From: Aquabacterium sp.
Lineage (GTDB): Bacteria > Pseudomonadota > Gammaproteobacteria > Burkholderiales > Burkholderiaceae_C
Assembly: GCA_029865965.1 (NCBI GenBank)
Contig: JARXAJ010000095.1
Coordinates: 1 to 42,605 of the forward strand
Direction of reading: 5' to 3'
DNA length: 42,605 nt
A model generated the notes under the pieces. It searched no databases, was not told where the DNA came from, and was given only the letters and a program-made list of their open reading frames with translations. A program made the position numbers and the translations under genes. Positions 8,526 through 16,358 of this stretch are shown here, piece by piece; within the stretch, counting starts at the first letter, position 1, and each line of letters starts with the position of its first letter.

Positions 8526-8843
8526 ATGCGCCACCTGAACTGGGTCGACGCCATGTCGGCCGATGATTTGCCTGCCAACGATGTGAAGGGCGTGGTCGTC
8601 TCCGGGCGCGACATCGCGGTCTACACCGTGGGCGATGCGGTCTACGCCACCGACAACAGCTGCACCCACGGCAACGCGCGCCTGTGCGACGGTTTTCTGG
8701 ACGGCCATGAGATCGAGTGCCCGTTGCACCAGGGCAAATTCGACGTGCGTGACGGCAAGCCGACCTGCGACCCGGTGACTGAAGCGTTGCGCAGCTATCC
8801 GGTGCGGATCACCGGAGGCCGGGTGTTCCTGCAGGTGGACTGA
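8526..8843 (+). CDS. nagAb: Rieske [2Fe-2S] ferredoxin of the oxygenase
   Basis: A 105-residue Rieske ferredoxin that passes electrons to the oxygenase alpha subunit. Cluster ligands are C46 and H48 (CTHGN) and C65 and H68 (CPLHQGKFD), with normal spacing and length. It follows the beta subunit after six bases. No NAD(P)H-dependent ferredoxin reductase is encoded anywhere in the window, so electrons must come from a reductase elsewhere in the genome. The next gene is on the other strand 18 bases away, so the operon ends here. Confidence 0.93.
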   Translation: MRHLNWVDAMSADDLPANDVKGVVVSGRDIAVYTVGDAVYATDNSCTHGNARLCDGFLDGHEIECPLHQGKFDVRDGKPTCDPVTEALRSYPVRITGGRVFLQVD

Positions 8844-8861
8844 TGCGCTGCGCCTGAAGCG

Positions 8862-9515
8862 TCAGTGCGCCAGCGTCATCCTGTCGATGACATTGCGCAC
8901 GCCGGGTGTGCCCCAGACCGAGTTGGTGGCCGTGTCGCGCTCGTCCCAACTGTGCACCGTGCCCGACAGCGTCACATCGCTGCCATGCACCGCGACGGAG
9001 ATCTGCCGGGCATCCGCAATCGACGTGCGCTTCAGCGCCGCTTCGATGTCCGACTTGACGGCCGTGGCCATCACCGATGGATTGATGCTGATCTGGTCGC
9101 TGACACCTGCCACCCCCATCAGATTGCGCACATTGTCGGTGGCGGCCCGCCGCTGGTACTGCCAGTCGACATCACCGGACAGTGTGACCCATCCCCCCTC
9201 GACCATCACCTGGATGGCACCAGCGGGCAACCACGACGTCCATTCCAGCACGTTCTCGACCGCTGCCGCGATGTCGGCGTCGGTGCGCTTGCTCAGGCCG
9301 GTGAGATGCACCTGCAACTCTGAGGTCAAGGCCATGACGCCCGCCACACGCTGGGCGGCGCGCTCGGCGTTCCATTTCTCTGCGTAACTGTCGACCTGGC
9401 CGGCCAGCGTCACGACACCCTTGTTCACTTCGACGCCGATGCGCGCGGCGTGAACCGAAGGTTCCCATTGCAGTTCTGCGCTGACGTCCTGTTGCAGTTG
9501 GCGGTCGGTCTTCAT
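8862..9515 (-). CDS. triple BON-domain protein (OsmY-like), copy 1
   Basis: A 217-residue protein built from three BON domains, each ending in a strand such as GVVTLAGQVDSYAEK, GGWVTLSGDVDWQYQ or SDVTLSGTVHSWDER, giving repeats at about 5-70, 78-145 and 150-217. BON domains bind phospholipid or other hydrophobic surfaces, and OsmY-type proteins act under osmotic and envelope stress. There is no clear signal peptide, so location is uncertain. It aligns end to end without gaps with the protein at 10480-11133, and more than half the residues look identical by eye. I see no strong ribosome site. It is the first gene of the stress cluster. Confidence 0.88.
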   Translation of the reverse strand: MKTDRQLQQDVSAELQWEPSVHAARIGVEVNKGVVTLAGQVDSYAEKWNAERAAQRVAGVMALTSELQVHLTGLSKRTDADIAAAVENVLEWTSWLPAGAIQVMVEGGWVTLSGDVDWQYQRRAATDNVRNLMGVAGVSDQISINPSVMATAVKSDIEAALKRTSIADARQISVAVHGSDVTLSGTVHSWDERDTATNSVWGTPGVRNVIDRMTLAH

Positions 9516-10120
9516 GGTGGTTGATCACGGGTGTGGAGGAAGTCGTCAGTTTGGTTGCTTGCGTGCCCCGGGTCTGTTCGTCTGCGCACGCCCTGAAGCC
9601 GTTCTCGCACAAGGTGGCAGCACAGCGGGCAGCAGCACAGCGGCCGGCGCTGCGGGCCTGCTGATGGCAGACAACCACCGGCCTGTTCCAGGCAGCGCAT
9701 CGGGCGGGGCACCGCACACTGCGCGTCCATACCCGAGCCGAATGCCCTTCCCGCGTTACCCGGCTTGCCCGCGTGGGACGTGGCCGTCACGCGGCAAGTA
9801 CGCGCAGTGCAGCCAGGGTCGGGGCCTGCGCACAGGCGCTGGCGCGACGCTTCCATGCAGCCCGTAGAACCTGGACCGGGCTGAGATGGCGGTGGACGTG
9901 GCAGCCCTGGGGCAGTTTGATCTGCTGCGACCGTTCGCCCAAACTACTGGCGGGGGCTGACGGACCAGCCCGACCGCAGGCCGGCCCAGACCAGCAGGCC
10001 GGTAGCGGCATCTGATCCACAGCGCGGGCCACGAGGCGCTGCCCCAGCCAGGCTCGACATCCACACAGGCGCTGGGCAGTGCGGCCATCGCTGCTACGCC
10101 GGACGCCCCTGGCCAACTCG
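9516..10120. other. 605-base gap without a recognisable gene
   Basis: Open frames occur on both strands but none has a family-like translation; they are rich in Arg, Ala and Pro as expected of GC-rich noncoding DNA. The left end should carry the promoter of BON copy 1. I found no convincing FNR-type TTGAT-N4-ATCAA site and no terminator. Confidence 0.4.
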
Positions 10121-10342
10121 TCAGTCGAGAAGCACCAGATGCCCATGTTCCTGGGCAGCTTCGATCACTTCGGCCGGCAGCGCCACGGAGCTTTGCCCGC
10201 GCGACCCCCAGATGATGTCGATCGACCGCCCGCCAAGGCTCTCGACGAGGCATGGGCCGATGGGGATGTTCTGTTTGCGGCCGCTGCCCGACAGGTAGGA
10301 AACTGGACCTGTGATGCGTGCGCGGTGTGTCGTGATGTCCAT
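10121..10342 (-). CDS. 73-residue conserved-looking hypothetical protein
   Basis: A small protein starting MDITTHRARITGPVSYLSGS and ending HGHLVLLD. The translation is balanced and not low in complexity, and the short segments NIPIGPCLV and DIIWGSRGQSSVALP look like a compact beta-rich domain. A ribosome site (AAGGGA) lies about eight bases upstream of the ATG, and this start fits better than the longer open frame above it. There is no signal or membrane segment. It sits between the two BON paralogues on the same strand. I do not recognise the family; location suggests a stress-cluster role. Confidence 0.65.
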   Translation of the reverse strand: MDITTHRARITGPVSYLSGSGRKQNIPIGPCLVESLGGRSIDIIWGSRGQSSVALPAEVIEAAQEHGHLVLLD

Positions 10343-10479
10343 GATGCGTCCCTTTCGTCCGGGTGGGCTTGGTGCCCGTTGTGATGCGCGGGGTGGCGGG
10401 CTGCGTCGTTGTGCAAGGTGGCGCTGCGCTGGCAGGCGCAGTTCTTGTCTGCCGCCATGACCCTGGCCAGGCTGTCGTT

Positions 10480-11133
10480 TCAATCGATGTAGCTCAGCTT
10501 GTCCACGACATGGCGCACGCCCGCGCTGCCCCAGGCAGAGCGCGTGGCCAAGTCCCGTTCGGCCCAGCTGTGCACGGTGCCGGTCAGAGTCACGTCACCA
10601 CCCTGGACCTCGACGGCGATGCTTGTCGCATCGGCCGCAGCGCGGCGCTTGAGTGCGGCCTCGATGTCCGCCTTGATCACCTTGGCCGACAGTGCCGGCT
10701 TGATGGCGATCTGGTTGCTGACTCCGGTGACGCCTGAAAGGTCGCGCACGCTCTGTGCAGCGTTCTGGCGCTGGAACTGCCACTCCACGTCGCCCGACAA
10801 GGTCAGCCAGCCGCCCTCGACCATCACCTTGACGGCATCTGCGGGCAGCGTGCCCGTCCAGCTCAGGATGTTCCTGGCCGATGCGGCAATGTCCGCATCG
10901 CTGCGTTCACTGAGCGCCGACAGCTTGACCTTCATCTCGACGGCCAGGGCCTTGACACCGGTCACACGTTGCGCGGCACGCTCGGCGTGGCGCTTTTCGG
11001 CATAACTGCCAACCTCACCGGCCAGCGTGACGACGCCGTTCTTCACCTCGACGCCAATCTGCGTGGCATGCACCGCAGGTTCCCATGTCAGTTCGGCCAT
11101 CACGTCTTGCTGCAGTTGGGCGTCAGTCTTCAT
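10480..11133 (-). CDS. triple BON-domain protein (OsmY-like), copy 2
   Basis: A 217-residue paralogue of the BON protein at 8862-9515, exactly the same length and alignable without gaps. Three BON repeats are visible, ending in GVVTLAGEVGSYAEK, GGWLTLSGDVEWQFQ and GDVTLTGTVHSWAER. The ATG at MKTDAQLQQD matches the paralogue's start. An in-frame ATG two codons earlier and a much longer open frame upstream are less likely. Similar bases also precede the two starts, so the duplication may have included part of the leader. Role as for copy 1: probably envelope or stress binding protein. Confidence 0.88.
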   Translation of the reverse strand: MKTDAQLQQDVMAELTWEPAVHATQIGVEVKNGVVTLAGEVGSYAEKRHAERAAQRVTGVKALAVEMKVKLSALSERSDADIAASARNILSWTGTLPADAVKVMVEGGWLTLSGDVEWQFQRQNAAQSVRDLSGVTGVSNQIAIKPALSAKVIKADIEAALKRRAAADATSIAVEVQGGDVTLTGTVHSWAERDLATRSAWGSAGVRHVVDKLSYID

Positions 11134-11348
11134 GGTCATCGGTCCGGTTCGTTGAGGATGACGACAGCCTGCGCTGCCAGGGCGGGCGGGTCTGTGCGAC
11201 AGCGAACGCGTCCCGGCTGGCGTCAAACGATCGCTCCTGGCGCATGTTCGCTGCCGCACTGTCAGACAGGCGCGGTGTGCGTACGCTGATGTTTCTTGTG
11301 CAGTCGAGCCGCAACATCGGCGACTGCCTGTCCCCACAGGAGACCCGC

Positions 11349-11516
11349 ATGTCCCAGAAAACGCCTCTCAAGAACCAGGATCCGGCGCCGATACCCGCCC
11401 CGGGACGTTCTTCGATGCCGACGCCGTCCAACCCGCCACGACCGCCTGTCGAGCCCATCGAGGTGTTGGGCCGACACAAGAACACGGGACAGAAGGACCA
11501 CAAGGGCGCGCGGTGA
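11349..11516 (+). CDS. small proline-rich hypothetical protein
   Basis: A 55-residue ORF beginning MSQKTPLKNQ, with a Pro-rich centre and a basic end (KNTGQKDHKGAR). AGGAG lies seven bases upstream of the ATG, the main reason for calling it. There is no signal peptide or membrane segment, and the composition suggests a disordered protein. It is divergent from BON copy 2. It could be a chance frame in GC-rich DNA. Confidence 0.45.
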   Translation: MSQKTPLKNQDPAPIPAPGRSSMPTPSNPPRPPVEPIEVLGRHKNTGQKDHKGAR

Positions 11517-12054
11517 GCCCACCCTCGCTTCACAGGCTTCGGCCCGCCTGACTGCGTGGGCAGGCCCGGCAAGCCGGCCCCGACGTCGACGCGTTCGACC
11601 TGGCCTTGAAAGCCGCCGCGAAAGCGTCCTGGCAGAGTTGCCAGGACTGTGACTCTGCTGGCAGGTAGCGGTCTGGATTGCGACGGTGAATGCGCGGCTG
11701 CGGCCGTCCAGTGCCTGTGCAGGCCGCCCAAGCGCTGGGGCTGGCCGACGCGTACCCGGCGCCTGATGCAAGGCGGGCACCCGAAGCCGCCGCGCACGTG
11801 TGCAACGGGATGCGGTTCCCCGCGCAAAGGCTGCGGTGGCCGGTGCCGCCATGGGCCCGGCTGCCGGCCCGGCACCCGGTGCGCACCAGGCTGCCAGGCA
11901 GGACACCGACGCTGCGTCTTGGACGTTGCGAGATGGTTCACAGCAAGGCCGGGTTGAAGGACAGCGACACCATCAGCCGGACCAATGGCGCGCCAACGCG
12001 GCGATCGATGGCCGCGTGACGGCCGCTGGCAATGCCAGCTTCTGAAAGCCACGC
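11517..12054. other. 538-base gap without a recognisable gene
   Basis: Long open frames exist on both strands but their translations are Arg/Pro/Gly-rich and match nothing I know. The right end holds the leader of cbpA, with no clear ribosome site before its ATG. A decayed gene is possible but cannot be shown. Confidence 0.4.
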
Positions 12055-13041
12055 ATGGAATTCAAGGACTATTACGCCACGCTCGGCGTCGAGCGCACCG
12101 CAGCCCCCGCCGAGATCAAGCGCGCCTATCGCAAACTGGCCCGCAAGTACCACCCCGATGTCAGCAAGGAACCGGACGCCGAGGCGCGGTTCAAGGAAGT
12201 GGCCGAGGCACATGAAGCCCTGATCGACACCGAGCGCCGCGCCGCTTATGACGACATTGCGCAGCGCCATGCCAATGGGCAGCCCTTCGAGCCACCGCCG
12301 GGCTGGGACACCGGCTTCGAGTACAGCGGCCGTGGCCGTGGCCGTGGCGGTGCCGATCGCGGCCATGCCGATGATGCCGGCAGTGCGGCTGACTTCAGCG
12401 ACTTCTTCGAGTCGCTGTTCGGCCGCGGCGGCCCGGACGACCGGCAGCCGCGCAGGGCAGGTGGTGGGCCCTTGCCGGGGCGCGATCACCATGCCAAGGT
12501 CGCCATCGATCTGCTGGACGCCTACCTGGGCAGCCAACGCATGGTCTCGCTGCGCATGCCCGTTCTGGACGCGACGGGGCAGACCATGCTGCAGACGCGG
12601 CAACTCGAGGTCCATGTTCCCAAAGGCGTGCGCGCGGGCCAGCACCTGCGGCTGGCGGGCCAAGGCGCCGCCGGCCACGGCGGCGCGCCCGCCGGCGATC
12701 TGTACCTGGAGATCGAGCTCCTGCCGCACCCGCTGTTCCGGGTGGATGGCGGCGACATCAGTTTCGATCTTCCTGTTGCGCCCTGGGAGGCGGCACTCGG
12801 CGCCCTGGTCACCGCCCCGACGCCGGACGGCAGCGTGCAACTGAACATTCCGCCCGGTTCGACCCAGGGGCGCAAGCTGCGCCTCAAGGGCAAGGGCCTG
12901 CCCGGCAAGTTGCCCGGCGACCTGTATGCGGTGCTGACCATTGCGCTGCCCCCAGCGGCGTCAGACCCCCAGAAGGAGGCCTATGGCGTCTTTGCCCGCG
13001 CCTTTGCCGCCTACAACCCCCGTGCCGCACTGGAGGCTTGA
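12055..13041 (+). CDS. cbpA: curved-DNA-binding J-domain co-chaperone CbpA
   Basis: A 328-residue DnaJ-like protein lacking the zinc-finger domain. The J domain (about 1-70) has the Hsp70-stimulating HPD motif (H33-P-D35, in RKYHPDVSK). A Gly-rich linker (about 100-140) follows, then two C-terminal beta-sandwich substrate domains with VHVPKGVRAGQHLRLAGQG and IPPGSTQGRKLRLKGKGLPG. CbpA replaces DnaJ under stress and binds curved DNA in the nucleoid. The next gene encodes its inhibitor-like partner CbpM, the classic pairing. Length fits the family. Confidence 0.93.
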   Translation: MEFKDYYATLGVERTAAPAEIKRAYRKLARKYHPDVSKEPDAEARFKEVAEAHEALIDTERRAAYDDIAQRHANGQPFEPPPGWDTGFEYSGRGRGRGGADRGHADDAGSAADFSDFFESLFGRGGPDDRQPRRAGGGPLPGRDHHAKVAIDLLDAYLGSQRMVSLRMPVLDATGQTMLQTRQLEVHVPKGVRAGQHLRLAGQGAAGHGGAPAGDLYLEIELLPHPLFRVDGGDISFDLPVAPWEAALGALVTAPTPDGSVQLNIPPGSTQGRKLRLKGKGLPGKLPGDLYAVLTIALPPAASDPQKEAYGVFARAFAAYNPRAALEA

Positions 13042-13046
13042 AGACC

Positions 13047-13355
13047 ATGGCCACACCTGACGTCCTGATCGCGCAAGCCGTCGTCGTTGAAGAACATGTG
13101 TCGTTCACGCTGGCGGCGCTGTGCCAGGCCAGTGGCGCCGACCTGGCGCAGGTGCAGGCGCTGGTGGGCGAAGGCCTGCTGCAGCCCACAGGTCTCCGCC
13201 CGACGGATTGGCAATTCGAAGGGCATGCCTTGCCGCAAACGCGCAGGGCGCTGCGCCTGGCCCGTGACTTCGAACTGGACATGGCCGCCGTGGCCCTGGT
13301 GATGGACTTGCTGGGCGAGATCGACCGCTTGCGGTCGCGACTGCCGCGCCGTTGA
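13047..13355 (+). CDS. cbpM: CbpM-like chaperone modulator
   Basis: A 102-residue protein of the CbpM/MerR-like fold, with VVVEEHVSFTLAALCQASG near the N-terminus and a C-terminal helix ending LVMDLLGEIDRLRSRLPRR. CbpM binds the J domain of CbpA and blocks its activity. The ATG lies five bases after the cbpA stop; an upstream TTG overlapping that stop is possible but weaker. The pairing with cbpA makes the call firm despite the short length. Confidence 0.87.
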   Translation: MATPDVLIAQAVVVEEHVSFTLAALCQASGADLAQVQALVGEGLLQPTGLRPTDWQFEGHALPQTRRALRLARDFELDMAAVALVMDLLGEIDRLRSRLPRR

Positions 13356-13371
13356 CCCCATCGCCAGGCAG

Positions 13372-13860
13372 ATGATGGCCCGCACGCCGCGCCGACAGGG
13401 CGTGCGCCTGATCAATGCCCACATGTGGGCCGGCATTGCCGGCATCGGCATTGTCATGGCGCTGCTCACCCTGCTGACCATCGACCTGTTCCTGCCTGGC
13501 GGACTGGTGGAAGGCCAGGAAAGCCTGACGCGCGCCCGCACGGCGGGCTTCAATGTGCTGGTGCTGGCGCAGCTCTTCAATTGCTTCAATGCCCGTTCCG
13601 AGACGCGCAGCGCGTTCCATGGCCTGTTTGCCAACAGGTGGTTGTGGGCCGCGGTGGTGCTCTCCCTGGTGTTGCAGGTGGCGGTCGTCCATGTCGAACT
13701 GCTCAACCAGACCTTCGCAACGGTGCCGCTGTCGCTGGGGCAGTGGGGCATGTGCATCGGCATGGCCAGCGGGGTGCTGTGGTTCAGCGAGCTGCGCAAG
13801 TGGGCCTTGCGCGCCTGGACCAGCGCTGCGCAACAGGCGCCCGCCACAGGCGGCGGATGA
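13372..13860 (+). CDS. C-terminal membrane domain of a cation-transporting P-type ATPase (truncated remnant)
   Basis: A 162-residue frame that matches only the last transmembrane part of Ca2+-type P-type ATPases. Visible marks are MARTPRR, then three to four hydrophobic helices, including TARTAGFNVLVLAQLFNCFN followed by ARSETRSAF, and a final WFSELRKW. The phosphorylation (DKTG) and ATP-binding domains are absent, and the sequence begins abruptly at the point where the cation-transporter C-terminal domain starts. The frame continues back through the end of cbpM without any ATPase-like sequence. It may be a decayed pump or a retained small membrane protein; the intact frame leaves both possible. 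It could not pump ions alone. Confidence 0.7.
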   Translation: MMARTPRRQGVRLINAHMWAGIAGIGIVMALLTLLTIDLFLPGGLVEGQESLTRARTAGFNVLVLAQLFNCFNARSETRSAFHGLFANRWLWAAVVLSLVLQVAVVHVELLNQTFATVPLSLGQWGMCIGMASGVLWFSELRKWALRAWTSAAQQAPATGGG

Positions 13861-13986
13861 CGCTCTGCAGGACGGTGTGCGCAAGGTGCGGTAACGAACA
13901 GAAGGCCAGTGGCGCCCGGTGCCAGACTGCGCCATCGCGAGGAGCCCGACTGCTGTTCGACCCGATCACACTGAAATGGATGTCGC

Positions 13987-14472
13987 ATGAACAAGCGCCT
14001 GGTTCCAATCTTCGACAGTGAGACAGCCGCTGTGTCGGGGCTGCAGGCTCTTCATGCCCTGCATGCCTTGCACGCCGCCGGCGATAGCACGCTGGACGCC
14101 ACCGGCTTGCTCGCAAAAGACGCCAAGGGCGTGGTCGCCCCTGACATCGCGGCTTTCAAGTCCGAGATCACGGCGCTTGGGGCCGAAGCCTCGCAGGCCA
14201 GTGGCGCGGCCATGACCCAGTTGCAGGCCAGGGCCGCCGCCACGAACAAGCGCATGGACGGCGCCATGCGGCGCGCCCGGCAGCGCGTCGATGCGCTGCG
14301 GCAGGAAGCCGATGCCAAGGCCGGGTCGCTCAGGCTGCAGCGCAGCCAGGCCAAGGGCGACGTCAAGACCCGCGTCGAAGACCGCATGCAGCATGTCAAG
14401 AGCGCATGCCACGTGCGCGGTGCCAGGCTGTCGCACGCCTGGAATCTGACCAACAACGCCTTGACGGCCTGA
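13987..14472 (+). CDS. DUF1269-like N-terminus joined to a coiled coil, shortened variant
   Basis: A 161-residue protein. Residues 1-50 (MNKRLVPIFDSETAAVSGLQ, then STLDATGLLAKDAKGVV) match the first part of DUF1269-type stress proteins. From about 60 on it is a long Ala/Gln/Arg/Lys-rich helix likely to form a coiled coil, with LRQEADAKAGSLRLQRSQAK. Family members I remember have a Gly-rich membrane-like segment between these parts; here it is missing, suggesting an internal deletion or a natural short form. I see no good ribosome site, so the start is less certain. A role in stress physiology is inferred only from neighbours. Confidence 0.65.
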   Translation: MNKRLVPIFDSETAAVSGLQALHALHALHAAGDSTLDATGLLAKDAKGVVAPDIAAFKSEITALGAEASQASGAAMTQLQARAAATNKRMDGAMRRARQRVDALRQEADAKAGSLRLQRSQAKGDVKTRVEDRMQHVKSACHVRGARLSHAWNLTNNALTA

Positions 14473-14535
14473 AGGCCGCAACAAGCCGCAAGAAGCCGCG
14501 CAATCCTGGCATTTTTGAGGTGGCCCGGCTTGCAC

Positions 14536-16356
14536 ATGGTTGATGCTGCACGCTGCCCGACGTATGCCACCGTGCCAGCGCGCGCGGGCTTGCGCCGTGG
14601 CGCAGTGGCTGCTTGCCTCTGGCCGCAACGGCGCGGCCTGGCGCTGCTGCTGGTGCTGCAGGTGGTCCAGGCCCTGGCGTCGCTGCTCTTGCCCCACCTG
14701 AGCGCCAATGTCATCGACCTGGGTGTGGTGCCGGGCGACACCGCCTATGTCTATCGCATGGGCGGGCTGATGTTCGTGGTGTCGCTGGTGCAAGTGGTCT
14801 TCGCCGTGGGTGCCACGGTGCTGGGCGCCCGTCTGGCCATGCGCTTCGGGCGTGATCTTCGGGCCCAGGTGTTTGCCCATGTGCAGGGCTTCTCTCTGCA
14901 GGAGATGAACCGCTTCGGCGCCCCGTCGCTGATCACCCGCAGCACGAACGATGTGCTGCAGCTGCAGACGGCCTTGCTGATGATCCTGACGATGGTCATC
15001 AGTGCACCGCTGATGGCCGTGGGTGGCGTGGTGATGGCGGTGCGCCAGGACGCACAGCTGTCGCTGCTGCTGGCCTTCAGCATCCCGGTGATGGTGCTGG
15101 CGGTGGCCGTGCTGATGTCGCGCACCGTTCCCGACTTCCGCAAGATGCAGGGCCAGATCGACCGCCTGAACCAGATCCTGCGCGAGCAGATCACCGGCAT
15201 GCGCGTGATCCGGGCCTTCGTGCGCGACACCGCAGAGCGCCAGCGCTTTGCCAGTGCCAACGCCACGCTGACCGACACGGCCCTGCACACCGGACGCCTG
15301 ATGGCGGCCCTGATCCCCATGGCCGTTCTGGTGATGCAGTGGTCGACGATCGCACTGGTCTGGTTTGCAGCTGCGCGCATTGGCGCGGGCAGCTTGCCGG
15401 TGGGTTCGCTGGTGGCGTTCCTGGCCTACTTCGCGCAGATCCTGATGTCGGTGATGATGGCGGCATTGCTGTTTGCCTTTCTGCCCCGGGCTGTGGTCTG
15501 CGCCAGGCGCATCGACGAGGTGCTGGGCACGCTGCCCTCGGTGGCCGAGCCGCTGCACGCTGCGGCGCTGCCGCCAGGGCCGGCAGCTGCGCAGCCTGGC
15601 AAAGGCCCGACGGGCCGGGGCCTGGTGTTTGCGGCGGTCGGCTTTCGGTATCCGGGGGCTGCAGCCCTGGCATTGCAGGACATCAACCTGCGCATCGAGC
15701 CCGGCCAGACGGTGGCCGTGATCGGCGCCACGGGCGCGGGCAAGTCGACACTGCTGAACCTGATCCCCCGGCTGTTCGACGTCACCGCAGGCCAGGTGCG
15801 CCTGGATGGCCGGGACGTGCGCGACTGGTCGCTGCCTGTGCTGTGGGGCGCCATCGGCCTGGTGCCCCAGAAGCCTTACCTGTTCACCGGCACCATCGCC
15901 AGCAACTTGCGCTTCGGCAGGGCCGACGCCCGCGATGCCGAGCTGTGGCGGGCACTCGATGTGGCACAGGCCGCAGACTTCGTCAGGGCCTTGCCGCAAG
16001 GCCTGGCGACGCCCGTGGCGCAAGGGGGCGGCAACTTCTCCGGCGGGCAGCGGCAGCGCCTGACGATCGCACGTGCGCTGGTGGTCAAGCCGCGCCTGTT
16101 TCTCTTCGACGACAGCACGTCGGCGCTGGACTACGCCACCGAAGCCAGCCTGCGCCTGGCCATGCAGCCGCTGCTGAAGGACACAGCCCTGCTGCTCGTG
16201 GGCCAGCGCGTGAGTTCCCTGCGCCAGGCCGATGCCATCGTCGTGCTGGACGCCGGTGCAGTGGTGGGCACCGGCACGCATGCAGCGCTGTTGCGGCAGT
16301 GCGCCGTCTACCGTGCGATCGTCGATTCGCAACTGGCCGGGGCGGCACGGGTGTGA
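14536..16356 (+). CDS. ABC exporter half-transporter, degenerate-site subunit (MdlA/MdlB type)
   Basis: A 606-residue protein with an N-terminal six-helix exporter domain (about 30-320) and a C-terminal ATPase domain. Walker A is GATGAGKST (about 396-404) and the signature is FSGGQRQR. The Walker B end reads LFLFDDSTSALD, with Asp where the catalytic Glu should be, and the switch reads GQRVSS with Gln in place of His. These two changes are the marks of the non-catalytic site in heterodimeric exporters. The second half-transporter gene follows after two bases and has the normal residues. Substrate is unknown: lipid, peptide or drug export are all possible. Confidence 0.9.
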   Translation: MVDAARCPTYATVPARAGLRRGAVAACLWPQRRGLALLLVLQVVQALASLLLPHLSANVIDLGVVPGDTAYVYRMGGLMFVVSLVQVVFAVGATVLGARLAMRFGRDLRAQVFAHVQGFSLQEMNRFGAPSLITRSTNDVLQLQTALLMILTMVISAPLMAVGGVVMAVRQDAQLSLLLAFSIPVMVLAVAVLMSRTVPDFRKMQGQIDRLNQILREQITGMRVIRAFVRDTAERQRFASANATLTDTALHTGRLMAALIPMAVLVMQWSTIALVWFAAARIGAGSLPVGSLVAFLAYFAQILMSVMMAALLFAFLPRAVVCARRIDEVLGTLPSVAEPLHAAALPPGPAAAQPGKGPTGRGLVFAAVGFRYPGAAALALQDINLRIEPGQTVAVIGATGAGKSTLLNLIPRLFDVTAGQVRLDGRDVRDWSLPVLWGAIGLVPQKPYLFTGTIASNLRFGRADARDAELWRALDVAQAADFVRALPQGLATPVAQGGGNFSGGQRQRLTIARALVVKPRLFLFDDSTSALDYATEASLRLAMQPLLKDTALLLVGQRVSSLRQADAIVVLDAGAVVGTGTHAALLRQCAVYRAIVDSQLAGAARV

Positions 16357-16358
16357 GC

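Noticed and set aside
6594-8729. 711-codon minus-strand frame over the gentisate/hydroxylase operon
   Set aside because: It is antisense to four clearly recognised genes and its translation has no domain; a codon-bias shadow.
9756-10253. 165-codon minus-strand frame in the gap beside the BON genes
   Set aside because: Arg/Pro/Ser-rich, overlaps the better-supported 73-residue gene, and has no ribosome site or motif.
13966-16332. 788-codon minus-strand frame over the DUF1269-like and ABC genes
   Set aside because: His/Gln-rich antisense reading of real genes with no recognisable motif.
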